Assembly (NCBI RefSeq): GCF_000315625.1
Contig: NW_005434636.1
Location: forward strand, 34,690 to 98,689
Length of the DNA: 64,000 nucleotides
Reading direction: 5' to 3'
DNA from: Guillardia theta CCMP2712
Lineage: Eukaryota > Cryptophyceae > Pyrenomonadales > Geminigeraceae
In this document: positions 1-10,060 of the stretch, piece by piece
Position numbering within the stretch: the stretch's first letter is position 1
Layout: every line of letters starts with the position of its first letter
The notes under the pieces: model-generated
What the model saw: the letters and a program-made list of their open reading frames with translations, nothing else
Told to the model about the DNA's origin: nothing
Databases searched by the model: none
Made by a program: the position numbers and the translations under genes

Positions 1-28
1 GACCGTCGGAAGGTCGGACGGAGGGGTG

Positions 29-730
29 TCAGGGGCAGGTTGCAGGTCGGATGAACTCAGGCTCCTGTGCCTGTTGCTGTGGCCACTGAAACACCTTCTC
101 AAGGAGACGGAGATTCGCGACGTCAAAGCACTTGCACTGGGCAGCTGTCAAGGCCGGGGAGATTCCACGTAAGAAGTATTGGAGGGTGGGAACGTGGGTC
201 GTCTTCAAGAGCTGCTTGAGACCCAACGCAATGGGAAATTGTTCCAACTGGGTCAACTCAGCATTGAAGGCATTCACCTTGGCAGTGATAAACTCTTGCT
301 GAAAGGACTGAGACCCTATCGGGATACCTCCAAGGATGATCCCCTGGCCTGGGAAGGCAAACTGTTGCAAGCCCTGGTACCGTACCTACTGCAAACTTGA
401 AACATGCTCGTGGATGGCCAGTTGCTGCCTAGATTGAAGGCACCAGGACGAGGAGAATATCTGCGAATCTCTGGGTCGAATCTCCAATCCGAGCTCTTGT
501 TTCAACGTATCAACCAGCGATGCAGTGGCTTGTGCGGCAACTGAGAGCTTTCCAACTACGGCCATGTTATCCGCATAGGCCGGGAAGACACAGTCGGGAA
601 AGGTCTCTGCGACTTTGACCAGGGAGAGGAAGGTGGTGTGCGCAAAGAGAGCCATCGAAAAGGGGTCCCCCTGAGAAACCCCCGTAGTGGCCGAAAACGC
701 CAGAGTCTCTTACCGGCCTGGCCGTAACAT
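29..730 (-). pseudogene. Degenerate reverse transcriptase fragment of a retroelement
   Basis: Read on the minus strand, positions 690 to 630 give a SQGDPFSMALFA motif, the conserved palm segment before the catalytic box of retrotransposon reverse transcriptases. About 30 residues later comes AYADNMAVVG, matching the F/YADD box but with the second aspartate replaced by asparagine. The downstream part (370 to 29) has the post-catalytic pattern ILGGIPIG. An in-frame TAG at 386-388 separates the two parts, and near 690-710 the frame shifts relative to an upstream stretch reading FHKESFRRFINV. No nuclease or RNase H domain is visible, and the similarity stops near 785. I read this as a dead, 5'-truncated copy of an LTR-less element; the exact clade cannot be told. 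The lost aspartate alone should abolish polymerase activity. Confidence 0.72.
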
Positions 731-784
731 TGATGAACCTACGGAAGGACTCCTTGTGAAATAGACTCAGAGATCTCAGAGACG

Positions 785-973
785 GTTTACCCGGTACGCC
801 CGGCTCGCCACCGCCGGCCCGGCCACTGAGTACGCGACCCGGCCCCGGGGCCTGGAGTCAGGTCACAGTTAGCCTCGGCCCACGGTCACTGGAAAGTTCG
901 GAGCGAGCGCGTCCCGGCATGGTCGATGAGGTTCTGGCGGGCTGAGCCTGAGCCTAGGCCGGTGTCAGGCATG
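785..973. other. GC-rich island with GTCACT/GAGTC words
   Basis: Very GC-rich, non-coding stretch between the reverse-transcriptase remnant and the palindrome. It contains CCACTGAGTACGCG, GGAGTCAGGTCAC and CACGGTCACTGG, words also found in islands near 19.6, 49.0 and 62.5 kb. No open frame is convincing. It probably belongs to a dispersed repeat family. Confidence 0.4.
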
Positions 974-1175
974 GACGCCAGTCTGACAGGGGCCGGGGGG
1001 CTCGACGTCAACATGTAGCATGATGATGGATTAGCTTGATTGTGATCGGTTTATTACTCGCTATCTCATCCAGCATCTCCTCGCCCCCTCTTCCTCTATG
1101 TCTCGTCATCGTCATGGTCCAGCCCAGCCCAGCCCTCGTCCTCTCTTCCCTTTCCCCGCCAGCAGCCTTCTCTTC

Positions 1176-1932
1176 CTATCCCCGATGAGATAACCCCTGG
1201 TACAGGCCTGCCTCGACGTGCGCCATGGCCTCCTCCAACAGCGACGGAGCCTCGTACCTGCTCTCCTGTACGAGCGGCCGGGTCTTATCCCCGCAGGCTC
1301 CCTCCTCCTGGCTCGCGTCCTCCAGGACTTCTGGCAGCTTGCTCGACGAGGCGCGTGCGACAGAGCGCAGCGAGCACAGCTCGGGGTCATCCAGCAGCCC
1401 CTCCTCCTCCAGAAGCGACAGCCTCTCCCTCTCCGAGTGCGGCCACCTGCACACGCCCACCTTCCTGCACACGGTCTTGAAGGCCGTCAGCGACAGTCCC
1501 TGCGCCCCCTCCCATCAGTGCTGGCTGAGTGAGAGGCGCAGCGCACGCGTCTTACCAGGTGTTGGGCAGCGTCGACCTGGCGGAGGTGGAGGAGAGTGAA
1601 GACTTGACGGGCAGAGACGACGAGGTGGGAGCATCGTCGATGAGGACCTTGGGAGGTCTTGCGGGGGAAGACGTGAGCGACGCGAGGCTGGAAGATGCCG
1701 GAGGCGGACATGGAGGTTGAGCAAATATCAGATGCAATCTGTTGGTGTAGAAGAAGGCGATGTAAAGAGAAGTCAAGAGGAGGATGATGTTGCTGAGGAA
1801 GTCAAGAGAAGGATGATGTTGCTGAGGAAGTTGATAAGAGGAGGATGATGTTGCTGATGAAGTGTTGGCTTGATCAAGTTCGTGCCGCTGTGCTACCGAA
1901 CATGGCGGGGCGGGAGGGGACAAGTGAAGCAC
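1176..1932 (-). CDS. Unknown two-exon gene, left palindrome arm (intact copy)
   Basis: Exon 1 is 1932-1556 and exon 2 is 1464-1176, joined by a 91-nt intron (GTAAG...GTGCAG) with matching phase, giving about 221 residues. The N-terminal half is Ser/Pro/His-rich with one hydrophobic segment near residues 48-65 (LLLTSLYIAFFYTNRL). The C-terminal half is charged and helical (SERERLSLLEEEGLLDDPE) and ends in a tidy helix before the stop. I do not recognise a family. The start is the first ATG after the central repeats, so the two copies are transcribed away from the palindrome centre. The reading frame is open to the end only in this arm. The splice site is inferred, and exon 1 could be an untranslated or different segment. 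Confidence 0.4.
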
Positions 1933-2100
1933 GTTATCTGTACCCCGTCCGATCGCATCTCGTCTCCCCGGATACCTAAGCAGGTCTCACTGCGCATCGT
2001 TTCGCATCTCTTCAAGTAGGGTCAAATGAGAAGGAGTCTTTTGGGAGGGGATGGCGGTCAGGCGGGGACAAATTGTTCGAAGCGACGTGAATGTGAGGTT

Positions 2101-2218
2101 CTAACGAACTTGCCCCTGTGATTCAATCTAACGAACTTGCCCCTGTGATTCAACCTCACATTCACGTCGCTTCGAACTTGCCCCTGTGATTCAATCTAAC
2201 GAACTTGCCCCTGTGATT
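2101..2218. repeat. Palindrome centre: four short direct repeats
   Basis: Four copies of a unit reading about CGAACTTGCCCCTGTGATTC lie between the arms, interspersed with fragments of the arm sequence (CCTCACATTCACGTCGCTTCG occurs twice on the right side). The asymmetry prevents a perfect hairpin and looks like the scar of a template-switch or end-joining event. Confidence 0.8.
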
Positions 2219-2387
2219 CAACCTCACATTCACGTCGCTTCGAACAATTTGTCCCCGCCTGACCGCCATCCCCTCCCAAAAGACTCCTTCTCATTTGACC
2301 CTACTTGAAGAGATGCGAAACGATGCGCAGTGAGACCTGCTTAGGTATCCGGGGAGACGAGATGCGATCGGACGGGGTACAGATAAC

Positions 2388-3143
2388 GTGCTTCACTTGT
2401 CCCCTCCCGCCCCGCCATGTTCGGTAGCACAGCGGCACGAACTTGATCAAGCCAACACTTCATCAGCAACATCATCCTCCTCTTATCAACTTCCTCAGCA
2501 ACATCATCCTTCTCTTGACTTCCTCAGCAACATCATCCTCCTCTTGACTTCTCTTTACATCGCCTTCTTCTACACCAACAGATTGCATCTGATATTTGCT
2601 CAACCTCCATGTCCGCCTCCGGCATCTTCCAGCCTCGCGTCGCTCACGTCTTCCCCCGCAAGACCTCCCAAGGTCCTCATCGACGATGCTCCCACCTCGT
2701 CGTCTCTGCCCGTCAAGTCTTCACTCTCCTCCACCTCCGCCAGGTCGACGCTGCCCAACACCTGGTAAGACGCGTGCGCTGCGCCTCTCACTCAGCCAGC
2801 ACTGATGGGAGGGGGCGCAGGGACTGTCGCTGACGGCCTTCAAGACCGTGTGCAGGAAGGTGGGCGTGTGCAGGTGGCCGCACTCGGAGAGGGAGAGGCT
2901 GTCGCTTCTGGAGGAGGAGGGGCTGCTGGATGACCCCGAGCTGTGCTCGCTGCGCTCTGTCGCACGCGCCTCGTCGAGCAAGCTGCCAGAAGTCCTGGAG
3001 GACGCGAGCCAGGAGGAGGAGCCTGCGGGGATAAGACCCGGCCGCTCGTACAGGAGAGCAGGTACGAGGCTCCGTCGCTGTTGGAGGAGGCCATGGCGCA
3101 CGTCGAGGCAGGCCTGTACCAGGGGTTATCTCATCGGGGATAG
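2388..3143 (+). pseudogene. Unknown gene, right palindrome arm (frameshifted copy)
   Basis: Mirror copy of the left-arm gene: exon 1 at 2388-2764 gives an identical 125-residue stretch and exon 2 starts at 2856. A single missing base near 3020 (GAGGAGGAGCCTGC where the left arm has one more G) shifts the frame, so the C-terminal helix SRYEAPSLLEEAMAHVEAG is read in another frame and the natural stop is lost. This is either a real inactivating deletion or a base-calling error in a short GGA run. Confidence 0.45.
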
Positions 3144-3344
3144 GAAGAGAAGGCTGCTGGCGGGGAAAGGGAAGAGAGGACGAGGGCTGGGCTGGGCTGG
3201 ACCATGACGATGACGAGACATAGAGGAAGAGGGGGCGAGGAGATGCTGGATGAGATAGCGAGTAATAAACCGATCACAATCAAGCTAATCCATCATCATG
3301 CTACATCTTGACGTCGAGCCCCCCGGCCCCTGTCAGCCTGGCGT

Positions 3345-4978
3345 CTACCGTACCCTCCAGTCTCCTGCTATGCCCTGATCTCTCCTCCCGTCCCTTCCTT
3401 TCTCTATCGTCGCCATCAGGAGAAGCCTTCTGTCTCCGTGCCCAGCACCTTGACGCCCGTCCATTTCTCTCGTCTGCTCGGATGTCAGCTGCGCGAGGGC
3501 AGGCATGGCAGGCGACCTGAAGGAGGGAGCAGAAGCCTCATGCTGCTGCACCACTCGACTAGGAACGCGATGCCGCGCCTCATGCTCAGGAGGAACTTGC
3601 TCGCGCTGACGAACAGGAGACGTGCATCTGCTACTCGTCAAAGAAGAGAGGAGCAGAGGATCAGAGTAAGAGCGCAGGAGAGGAAGAGAAGGAAGTTGTG
3701 GAATTTGTGGCGCTTGCCTGTTGCGAGGAGAGGTATGGGCATCAGATGAGGTGAAGCCGAAGTTGAAGAAGTTGAATTCGCCGAAGATGTTCAGGTCTGC
3801 TCTTGAGGATGCAAACATGTCGCTGGCAGTTGTCTCAACAACTCGCTGAGCCTGCGGCTGCTCCTCGTGCTCTCCCTTCGAATACCGCTGCTGCTGCTCC
3901 TGAAACCTCTCCTGTCTCCTGACCTGCCCTCTCCCTTCAGCTTCCTCCTCCTCTCTCCTCCTCCTCCTCCAGCCCCTCCACTGCTGGCATACCGCGAGGA
4001 ACTCAGCCATCAGCTGATTGCCTTCCTCCTTTCGCTTTCGAGCTTCCAACTCCAACCTGCTTGACAGTGACGAACGTAATGCTGAAGGGATAGCAATACT
4101 CTTTTCTTGTCACTGTATCAGTCACGATCGCCCTGAGTGTCTCGTCATGACATGTCAAAAGCCAAACCTTTCTCGCTCTCTTCCTACTTCTGAATAACGA
4201 CAAAGATACCGCATTCGTCGTCATCATCAACAACCATCATCAAGAAAACCAGCGATAAACCAGCTTGCCGGCTTGATCTTCTTGACATCATCACCAACAC
4301 CAACACTAATCCGGGAAAGAGTATCAACAAAGAGGACTTCCACGACGACATGACAATCGATCCCTCGTTCCTTCCCCTCATTGCATGTTCCTACACCTCT
4401 CCTCCTCCCTTGCACTCCCGCTCCTCACCTCCCCCGATCAAGGTCTGCCTGCATCTGCGACTTCCTCTGCTGAATCACTCCCAAGTCTTCCAACAGCCTG
4501 CAGACTGTGAGCGGAGCAGCAAAGCGACATGTCAAACCTCCTCGTCCTCCTGTGCGTACGCCCAAAGACTCTCGTCTGCTCCTCCAACGCCTTCTTGTAC
4601 CACTGCAGTTGCAGTATGAGGAGGAGGTCAGGGAGGCGAAAGCGAAAGAGGTCAAAGAAGAAAGTGGAGTACAGGAGGCAGAGGGGATGACGGGGAGGGG
4701 AGATGGGAGGGGAGAGGGTGAGCGGAAGCTAGGGAGGGAGGACGAAAGATGCGAGGAAGAGGAAGGAAAAATCAGAGATAGGATCTACCTGCTCTGCTGA
4801 CTCAATATATTGACAAGGATCTGCCCGACTTAATTGTCCGTAGACCTTCACGAAAATGTCACAAGCTCGTCCTCCTTCCTCCCTCCCTCCTTCCCTCCCT
4901 TCCACCTTCCCTCCCTCCTTCCCTCCCTCCCGTTCCTTCTCCTCCCCTTTCTCCCTAACCACCACCACCACCACCACC

Positions 4979-5010
<32 letters not shown>

Positions 5011-8000
5011 CTCTTCTCGGCCCACCCTCTGCCCTCATCTTGGTGACCTTACCAGCGCTATGTTACAGTGCATTCTGATGGTTGTCTCCGCGTCCTCGCC
5101 GTCTCTTTGCACGTACATCGCCAGCGCTTCGAAGTAGGGCTGAAGCAGCATCGGCATCTCAGGTACGACGCAACTGACACTGCCATGATCCCACCAAGAC
5201 AAAGAGCGACAAGAGAAGGAAGAGAACAAATAAGTGAAGGGGCTGGGCAGGAGGAGGAGGAGAAGGAGGGGCAGGGGCAGGGGCAGGGGTAGGGGCAGGA
5301 CCTCGAGGGCCTTGAGGTAGAGAGAAGATGGAGTGTCGTTGGGGTTGTTGGTATATTTCTCTTTCGGAGGATCTTCAAGGATGCAGGTACCCCGCGTGTA
5401 GTGAAGGTAACTGTACAGCAGTGAGAAGGGAGGGAGGGAAACAGGAGAAAGTAGGAGGACGAAGGAAAGAGAGGGAGGAAAACGAGGAAGGAGGAGAGAG
5501 GAGGGAGGAGGAGGGATGGGAGAAGGGAAGAGGAGAGAGGAGGGAAGAAGAAACAGAGACAAAGAGGAAGAAAGGTAAAGAAAAGGAGATAGGAGATAAT
5601 CGAAAAGGGATGAAGAGAAGTAGGTAGAGATACCCCATGGCTTGCGATGCCTGAACAAACCGTTTAGCCAAAGGAAGGAAGAAGAAATGAGAACAAGACG
5701 AGGAGGAGAAACGGGGAGGGAGAAGGATACAACCAGAGGACTTGGGAGGAACAGAGCAAGTGCATGGTAAAGATCAAGTAGTTCAAGGTGAGGGACGACG
5801 GGAGGAATAAGAAAAGGATGGGGGAGGGGAGTGATGCGACAAGGAACAGGAGGAGGGGGATGGGGGGTGGGGGTTGGGGGGGTTCGGAGGAGAGAGTAAA
5901 GCCACACCTCAGCCAACGTTGCATCTTTGAGCTTTGCTCGTATGTCAATCGCCATGCTCAGATTCTCCTCAGCATCATCAAAGGCCTGACGCCCCGACAT
6001 GCTGCATGTTGTATGAGCATTGCCATCCAGCCCCTCTTGCTCCTCCTGCTCCTCCTGCTCCTCCTGCTCCTCCTGCTCCTCCTGCCCCTCCTGCCCCTCC
6101 TGCTCCTCCTGCTCCTCCTGCTCCTCCTGCTCCTCCTGCTCCTCCTACTCGCCTCACTCCCCTTTCTCCTGCCCCTTCGTCACTCTCCCTCCTTCTTGCC
6201 TCTTCACCCCACTACTCTTTTCTCCTGTAAAATGAATCCCCTCCACACCGAACTCATTCCCAAATCACTCGCATACACCGCTCCCTCCGCCCCTCGTCAT
6301 CGGCACCTTGGATGGGTGGCTCCATCAAGCGCGTAATTGCACAGCGACTGCGCGCGCAAGACCAGGGAGGCAGCAAGACGTTCCTCGTCCTCTGCTGTCA
6401 GGCCTGAGGAGATGTGAGATCCCACCAAGAGCAGGAGGAGCGAGAGAAGCTGATAAAAACGAACACAAACAAGACAACGGAGGGGGAGGGGGGGAAGGAG
6501 GGGAGCAAGAAAGTTCAGGGGGTGAGAGGACGGAAAGGAGGAGGGAAAAGGAGGAGGAAGGGGAGGAAAGAGGAGGAAAAGGAGGGAAAGGAAGGGAGGG
6601 GGAAAGAAGGGAGGGGGAAAGAGGAAGAAGAGGGAGGAAAGAAGGGAGGGGAAAATATCAAGAGGACGTAGTCTATACCATATTCTTGCCCCCCCTGCTG
6701 TCTCGCTTCAATCGACATCCTCCTGCTGGAGCGTCAGCAGCAGCCGCAACCTCTACCGCCGGTCCCACAAGAACTCAGCAGACTGAAGAGACTGCAAATG
6801 CCGCTGCCCCGTCTCGTCCAGGTAGCTTCTGCGATCATACAGTGCCCCTGCACATGAAAACTTTCGTCACCTCCCTCCCCACTCTGCGTCTCTTTCCTTC
6901 TCTCCTCGAATCTCCTCGTACTCTTCCTTGTACTCTTCCTTGTACTCTTCTTCGTACTTTTTCTCGTACTCTTCCTCGTCCTACCGAGTGCGTGCAGCAG
7001 TTCTGCATATCGGCGGGTTGTTCCTCTCTCACTCTTCTCCATCTTTGCCGCCGCCAGCATATCATCCTGCAAATTCCAATTATATCGACGAGCGAGGAGA
7101 GCAGAGCAGAGGAGAGGAGAGAGGAAATGAAGGAGATGACAAAATAAGGAGAGTGAACACAGGAGGTACATGCGGACAACAGACAAAATGCACAGGGAGA
7201 AGCAGTGAGAGAAGAGGCAACAAGTACCTCAGCCTTCTGAAAGAAACCTTCATCCGCCATCTTCTCCCATGCTCCTTCAAGGAAGTCAGACAGACAATGC
7301 AAGCTTGACTTTCACTCACCCGGATTCAAGTTGAGGAGAAACGATCTCCTGGTCTCTTCTAATTGTTTTTCTGCCCTCAACCTGTGATAGAAGAAATGAG
7401 AACAAACACTGCAGGGCCCAGTGCATGCAACAACCTAATCTGTTCAGCAGTCTCTTTCACTCTCGTCTGAAACAAATTGTCACTAACACCTCTCGATACG
7501 GTTCACCATCGTCAAAGAAAACATTTAGACGGAATCACTGACCGTTTCAACCTCACTCGCATCTTTCCATCAAACTTGCGTTAGCCTCTTTGCACTCTCA
7601 ACAATCAGATTCACCTTCACATTCCCTGTTGCTGCCCTCGCCCTCAGACGATGCAGCAGCTTGTTCAATCCGATGCTCATCATTTGCATTTGAACTTGAT
7701 CTCGCAGCATCATGAGATGAATTTGTTTCATTGTGACAACTTCTTGTCTCTTCGGGCACAACAATGTTTCCTTCTGACCGGAAGGTCAGGAAACAAGAAG
7801 GGAAAAAACCAGCACAACCTTGTTCGCCACTTGTCTTTCTGTGTACCATGACAGGCTTGAGATAATTGTTGCACCATGCAGTTGCCTTCTCTGGGATCGA
7901 TTTCAAACTTTTGCCGATCTGACCCTCACCGCCGAAATTCATGAGAGAAAGCTGCTGCTTGACAATCTTTCCAACCTTGAGAGCACAATTAGTGTCATGG

Positions 8001-8095
8001 CAAGCAACACAATCAGTGTCATAGCAAGCAACACAATCAGTGTCATAGCAAGCAACACAATCAGTGTCATAGCAAGCAAGAAGTTTCACGCACAT
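3345..8095 (-). CDS. Many-exon Cys-rich repeat and TPR-like protein
   Basis: About 19 exons (5' to 3'): 8095-7819, 7773-7615, 7562-7543, 7466-7435, 7381-7320, 7274-7228, 7066-6985, 6847-6757, 6403-6307, 6001-5908, 5650-5634, 5410-5302, 5157-5053, 4845-4789, 4602-4538, 4497-4429, 4305-4261, 4183-4057, 4013-3345. Every junction keeps phase except 6757/6403, where an exon is probably missing. The N-terminus has repeated CVACYDTD octapeptides with CxxC pairs, then an acidic Ser-rich stretch and a coiled coil. The middle reads as TPR-like helices (YAELLHALGALYDRRSYLDE, EQWYKKALEEQTRVFG). The tail is Arg/Glu-rich. A scaffold role is inferred from repeat type only; no catalytic motif is seen. The start and the last exon are uncertain: reading on at 4056 would stop at 4003. 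Confidence 0.6.
4960..5010. repeat. (CCA)n/(CAA)n microsatellite in an intron
   Basis: About twelve CCA triplets followed by six CAA triplets, inside the 207-nt intron 4846-5052 of the TPR-like gene. Poly-His, poly-Thr and poly-Asn reading frames across it are artefacts. Confidence 0.9.
6030..6150. repeat. 9-bp tandem repeat (TGCTCCTCC) in an intron
   Basis: About thirteen copies of TGCTCCTCC, with a few CTCC to CCCC changes, occupy the 305-nt intron 6002-6306 of the TPR-like gene. On the transcribed strand the tract is GGAGGAGCA-rich, without the usual pyrimidine tract. Confidence 0.85.
7986..8081 (-). repeat. 24-bp coding minisatellite (Cys octapeptides)
   Basis: Four nearly identical 24-bp units (plus strand GTGTCATAGCAAGCAACACAATCA) are read on the minus strand as CVACYDTD repeats. 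The array makes a ladder of CxxC pairs spaced by four residues. One unit has drifted to CVACHDTN. Confidence 0.85.
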
Positions 8096-8099
8096 CTGA

Positions 8100-10060
8100 C
8101 ACTTCCATCGCGCTGTCGCTCTTTCCCGTCCTCACTCTTGGCGCTCCTCCCTTCCAAACCTGCGAGCGTATCAAGAGTATCGCCTAAGATACTTCAGGAC
8201 AGAACCTTGTCGTGCTGATTGATCTCTTCCTCGTCAACACAGTTGGCGTCATCTTGTTGTCATGATGTCACTCGCACGAGCAGGTCAAGATGGCAGCGCT
8301 ACCGGTGGACATCAGCTTGGACCCAACATTCTTCGCTCCTCGGAGAAGAAGAATCTCCATGACGGAGAACACGTAACGAAGATCCAACTTGCTCTGAGAA
8401 CAGTGATCAAAGCACACCAGACGGAAAGATGGAAGGAAAGTAACGAGTTATCGTCTGAGACGATGAAGAATGATGCATTTTTTTCTATTCCCTAGCTATC
8501 ACCCGTGAATTTCATCGCACCTTCTGATATGATTCCTTCAAATCTTATGCTTCTCCTCTCGTTCTCGTAACGTCTCATCCTCCTCAGCCCTCACTGTTCT
8601 GCTGTGGCTACATCATGCCACTCGGATTTGGTCGCTTCTTCATCTGCCCTAAACACTTCCTTCCAATGGCATAAATATACAAACTAAGATTCCATGGCGA
8701 TTGATGAGGGGTTGGAGATCATGGCGTATGGCAGCCGGGGAATAAATGAGTTACTCATCAGACCACGACAGGAGCAATAATGGAGGAGGAGAAGGCAGAA
8801 TATGTAGCAGAGACGATGCTATCTACATGAAGTTGATGCTATCTACGTGAAGTTTGAACTCAAGAAAGAGAGGGATAGCGTCCTTCTTCCATCATAGACT
8901 GTCAACACTCATTGACAAGGTATTCGCCTTGACTCTGGCATAGCAAATCATCTGAATTTCAACAGCATCAGCTATATTTCTTGCTCTCCTTTCACATCCC
9001 CTCCATGAATCATCGCGAGGGACGCAGCTCCTGCTGCATCCTCTCTCCTGCCCCTCCCCAACCTGCCGCTACGAGCTTTCACTAAGGAGCATTTCCCATG
9101 TCATTGCCTGCTTGCCATGGACCCTACCCCATGTCTTCAAATCACCCACCAGGGAACACTCGCTCACAACATTTGATGTACCCCCTCTAGAAGAGATTAC
9201 TTCTCTAAACATACCAGTGCTTTGGTACCCACCCGTTAATTCCGAGCACTACCCCACCCTGAACATTCTTACCGAAATATCATTTGGGGGAACGTTACAC
9301 CGGTTATAGATAACGGCTGGAAATCGAATAACGTATCGTTACATTTATCGTTACACCTGCAGATGGCATGCTGCCGTTGAAGCGACGGGGGGATGGGGGA
9401 GGCAGGGGAGAAGGAGAAGAAGGGAAGCAGAGAGGAGCAGGGGAGAGCAGAGAGCAGAAAGCATCGTTGGACAGAGGGCAGCAGAGGGCAGCAGAGGGCA
9501 GAACACAGAGCAGTTGAGAGCAGTTTAGAGGATGGAAAGGAAGGGAAGGCGAAGAGCGGGCAGGAAGAGGTGGTGGTCAGAAGGGAGGATAGATGAAGGG
9601 TGGGGTGTAACCACTAGAACAGCAGCATGGGTGCAGAGGCCCCCGCGGGTGCGATAGTGACATAATGGCGAAGGCTGGATGAAAGATCGCCATGGGAAAC
9701 GAAAAGTGCTGTTTGTGTAATTGGACTTCATTCCCCTCTCTAGACCTTCATTTCTCAGTTTCAAGGAACCTGAGAGGTTGTACGTAGAGATTCAAATGTA
9801 TCCTGCCTCACATCCTTGTCAATGGCCCTTCATGTGCTCTAAAAACCACATCTGCATTTCCAACCGAGTTGTACAGTACTGAACTCTGACATAGGGAGGA
9901 CAAGAAAACCTCAGTCAAGATCATGTCGTGTGGCGGATAAAGTGCAGTCGACCTCTAGGACAGGAGGATGCCTGAGATGTCGGGCAAGGAGAGCGGGAAA
10001 GAGGTGGTATGGAAGGATAGTGGTGTCCCGTCAATGAAGGTGCTTGTTTATTCTGTGGTG
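8100..10060. other. Intergenic stretch without a supported gene
   Basis: No frame from 8100 to 10060 shows convincing coding character; a 77-codon plus-strand frame at 8262-8495 lacks support. Positions 9110-9300 form a CTACCCC / GGTACCC island of the kind listed elsewhere. Positions 9288-9356 repeat AACGTTACA / CGTTACA words also seen near 29.55 and 62.65 kb. Positions 9385-9600 are purine-rich, with three copies of GGCAGCAGAG at 9476-9505. Confidence 0.5.

Larger units (their letters stand above)
974..3345. repeat. Large near-perfect palindrome (1.1-1.2 kb inverted arms)
   Basis: Positions 974 to about 2100 are repeated in reverse complement at about 2219 to 3345. Paired coordinates sum to 4320 near the centre and to 4319 outside position 1299. 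I found only two differences inside the arms: one C more in the left arm near 1290-1300 (CTCCCTCC against CTCCTCC) and one A/C mismatch near 1011. The outer edge is sharp: GACGCCAG at 974-981 pairs with 3338-3345, and similarity is lost beyond it. The centre is a 118-bp spacer of short direct repeats. Each arm carries the same gene, reading outwards. It could be a genuine recent inverted duplication or a fold-back assembly artefact. Confidence 0.93.

Noticed and set aside
1218-1599. Overlapping plus-strand frames inside the left palindrome arm (and their mirror at 2721-3101)
   Set aside because: They are antisense to the better-supported split gene and owe their openness to Ser/Arg-rich codon bias; no start or splice logic.
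4834-5137. Poly-His/Thr/Asn frames
   Set aside because: Produced by the (CCA)n/(CAA)n microsatellite inside an intron.
6308-7147. A 279-codon plus-strand frame
   Set aside because: Lies antisense to several phase-consistent exons of the TPR-like gene; composition is low-complexity Glu/Arg/Gly then Ser/Leu.
7570-7764. Alternative minus-strand frame reading DQVQMQMMSIGLNKLLHRL
   Set aside because: It can splice to the next exon too, but the overlapping acidic frame continues the upstream Cys-rich exon and joins with several consistent phases; not fully excluded.
7986-8081. CRISPR-like array
   Set aside because: Direct repeats are contiguous, without spacers, and coding; the organism is eukaryotic.
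8262-8495. 77-codon frame
   Set aside because: No coding pattern, no splice continuity, no recognisable domain.
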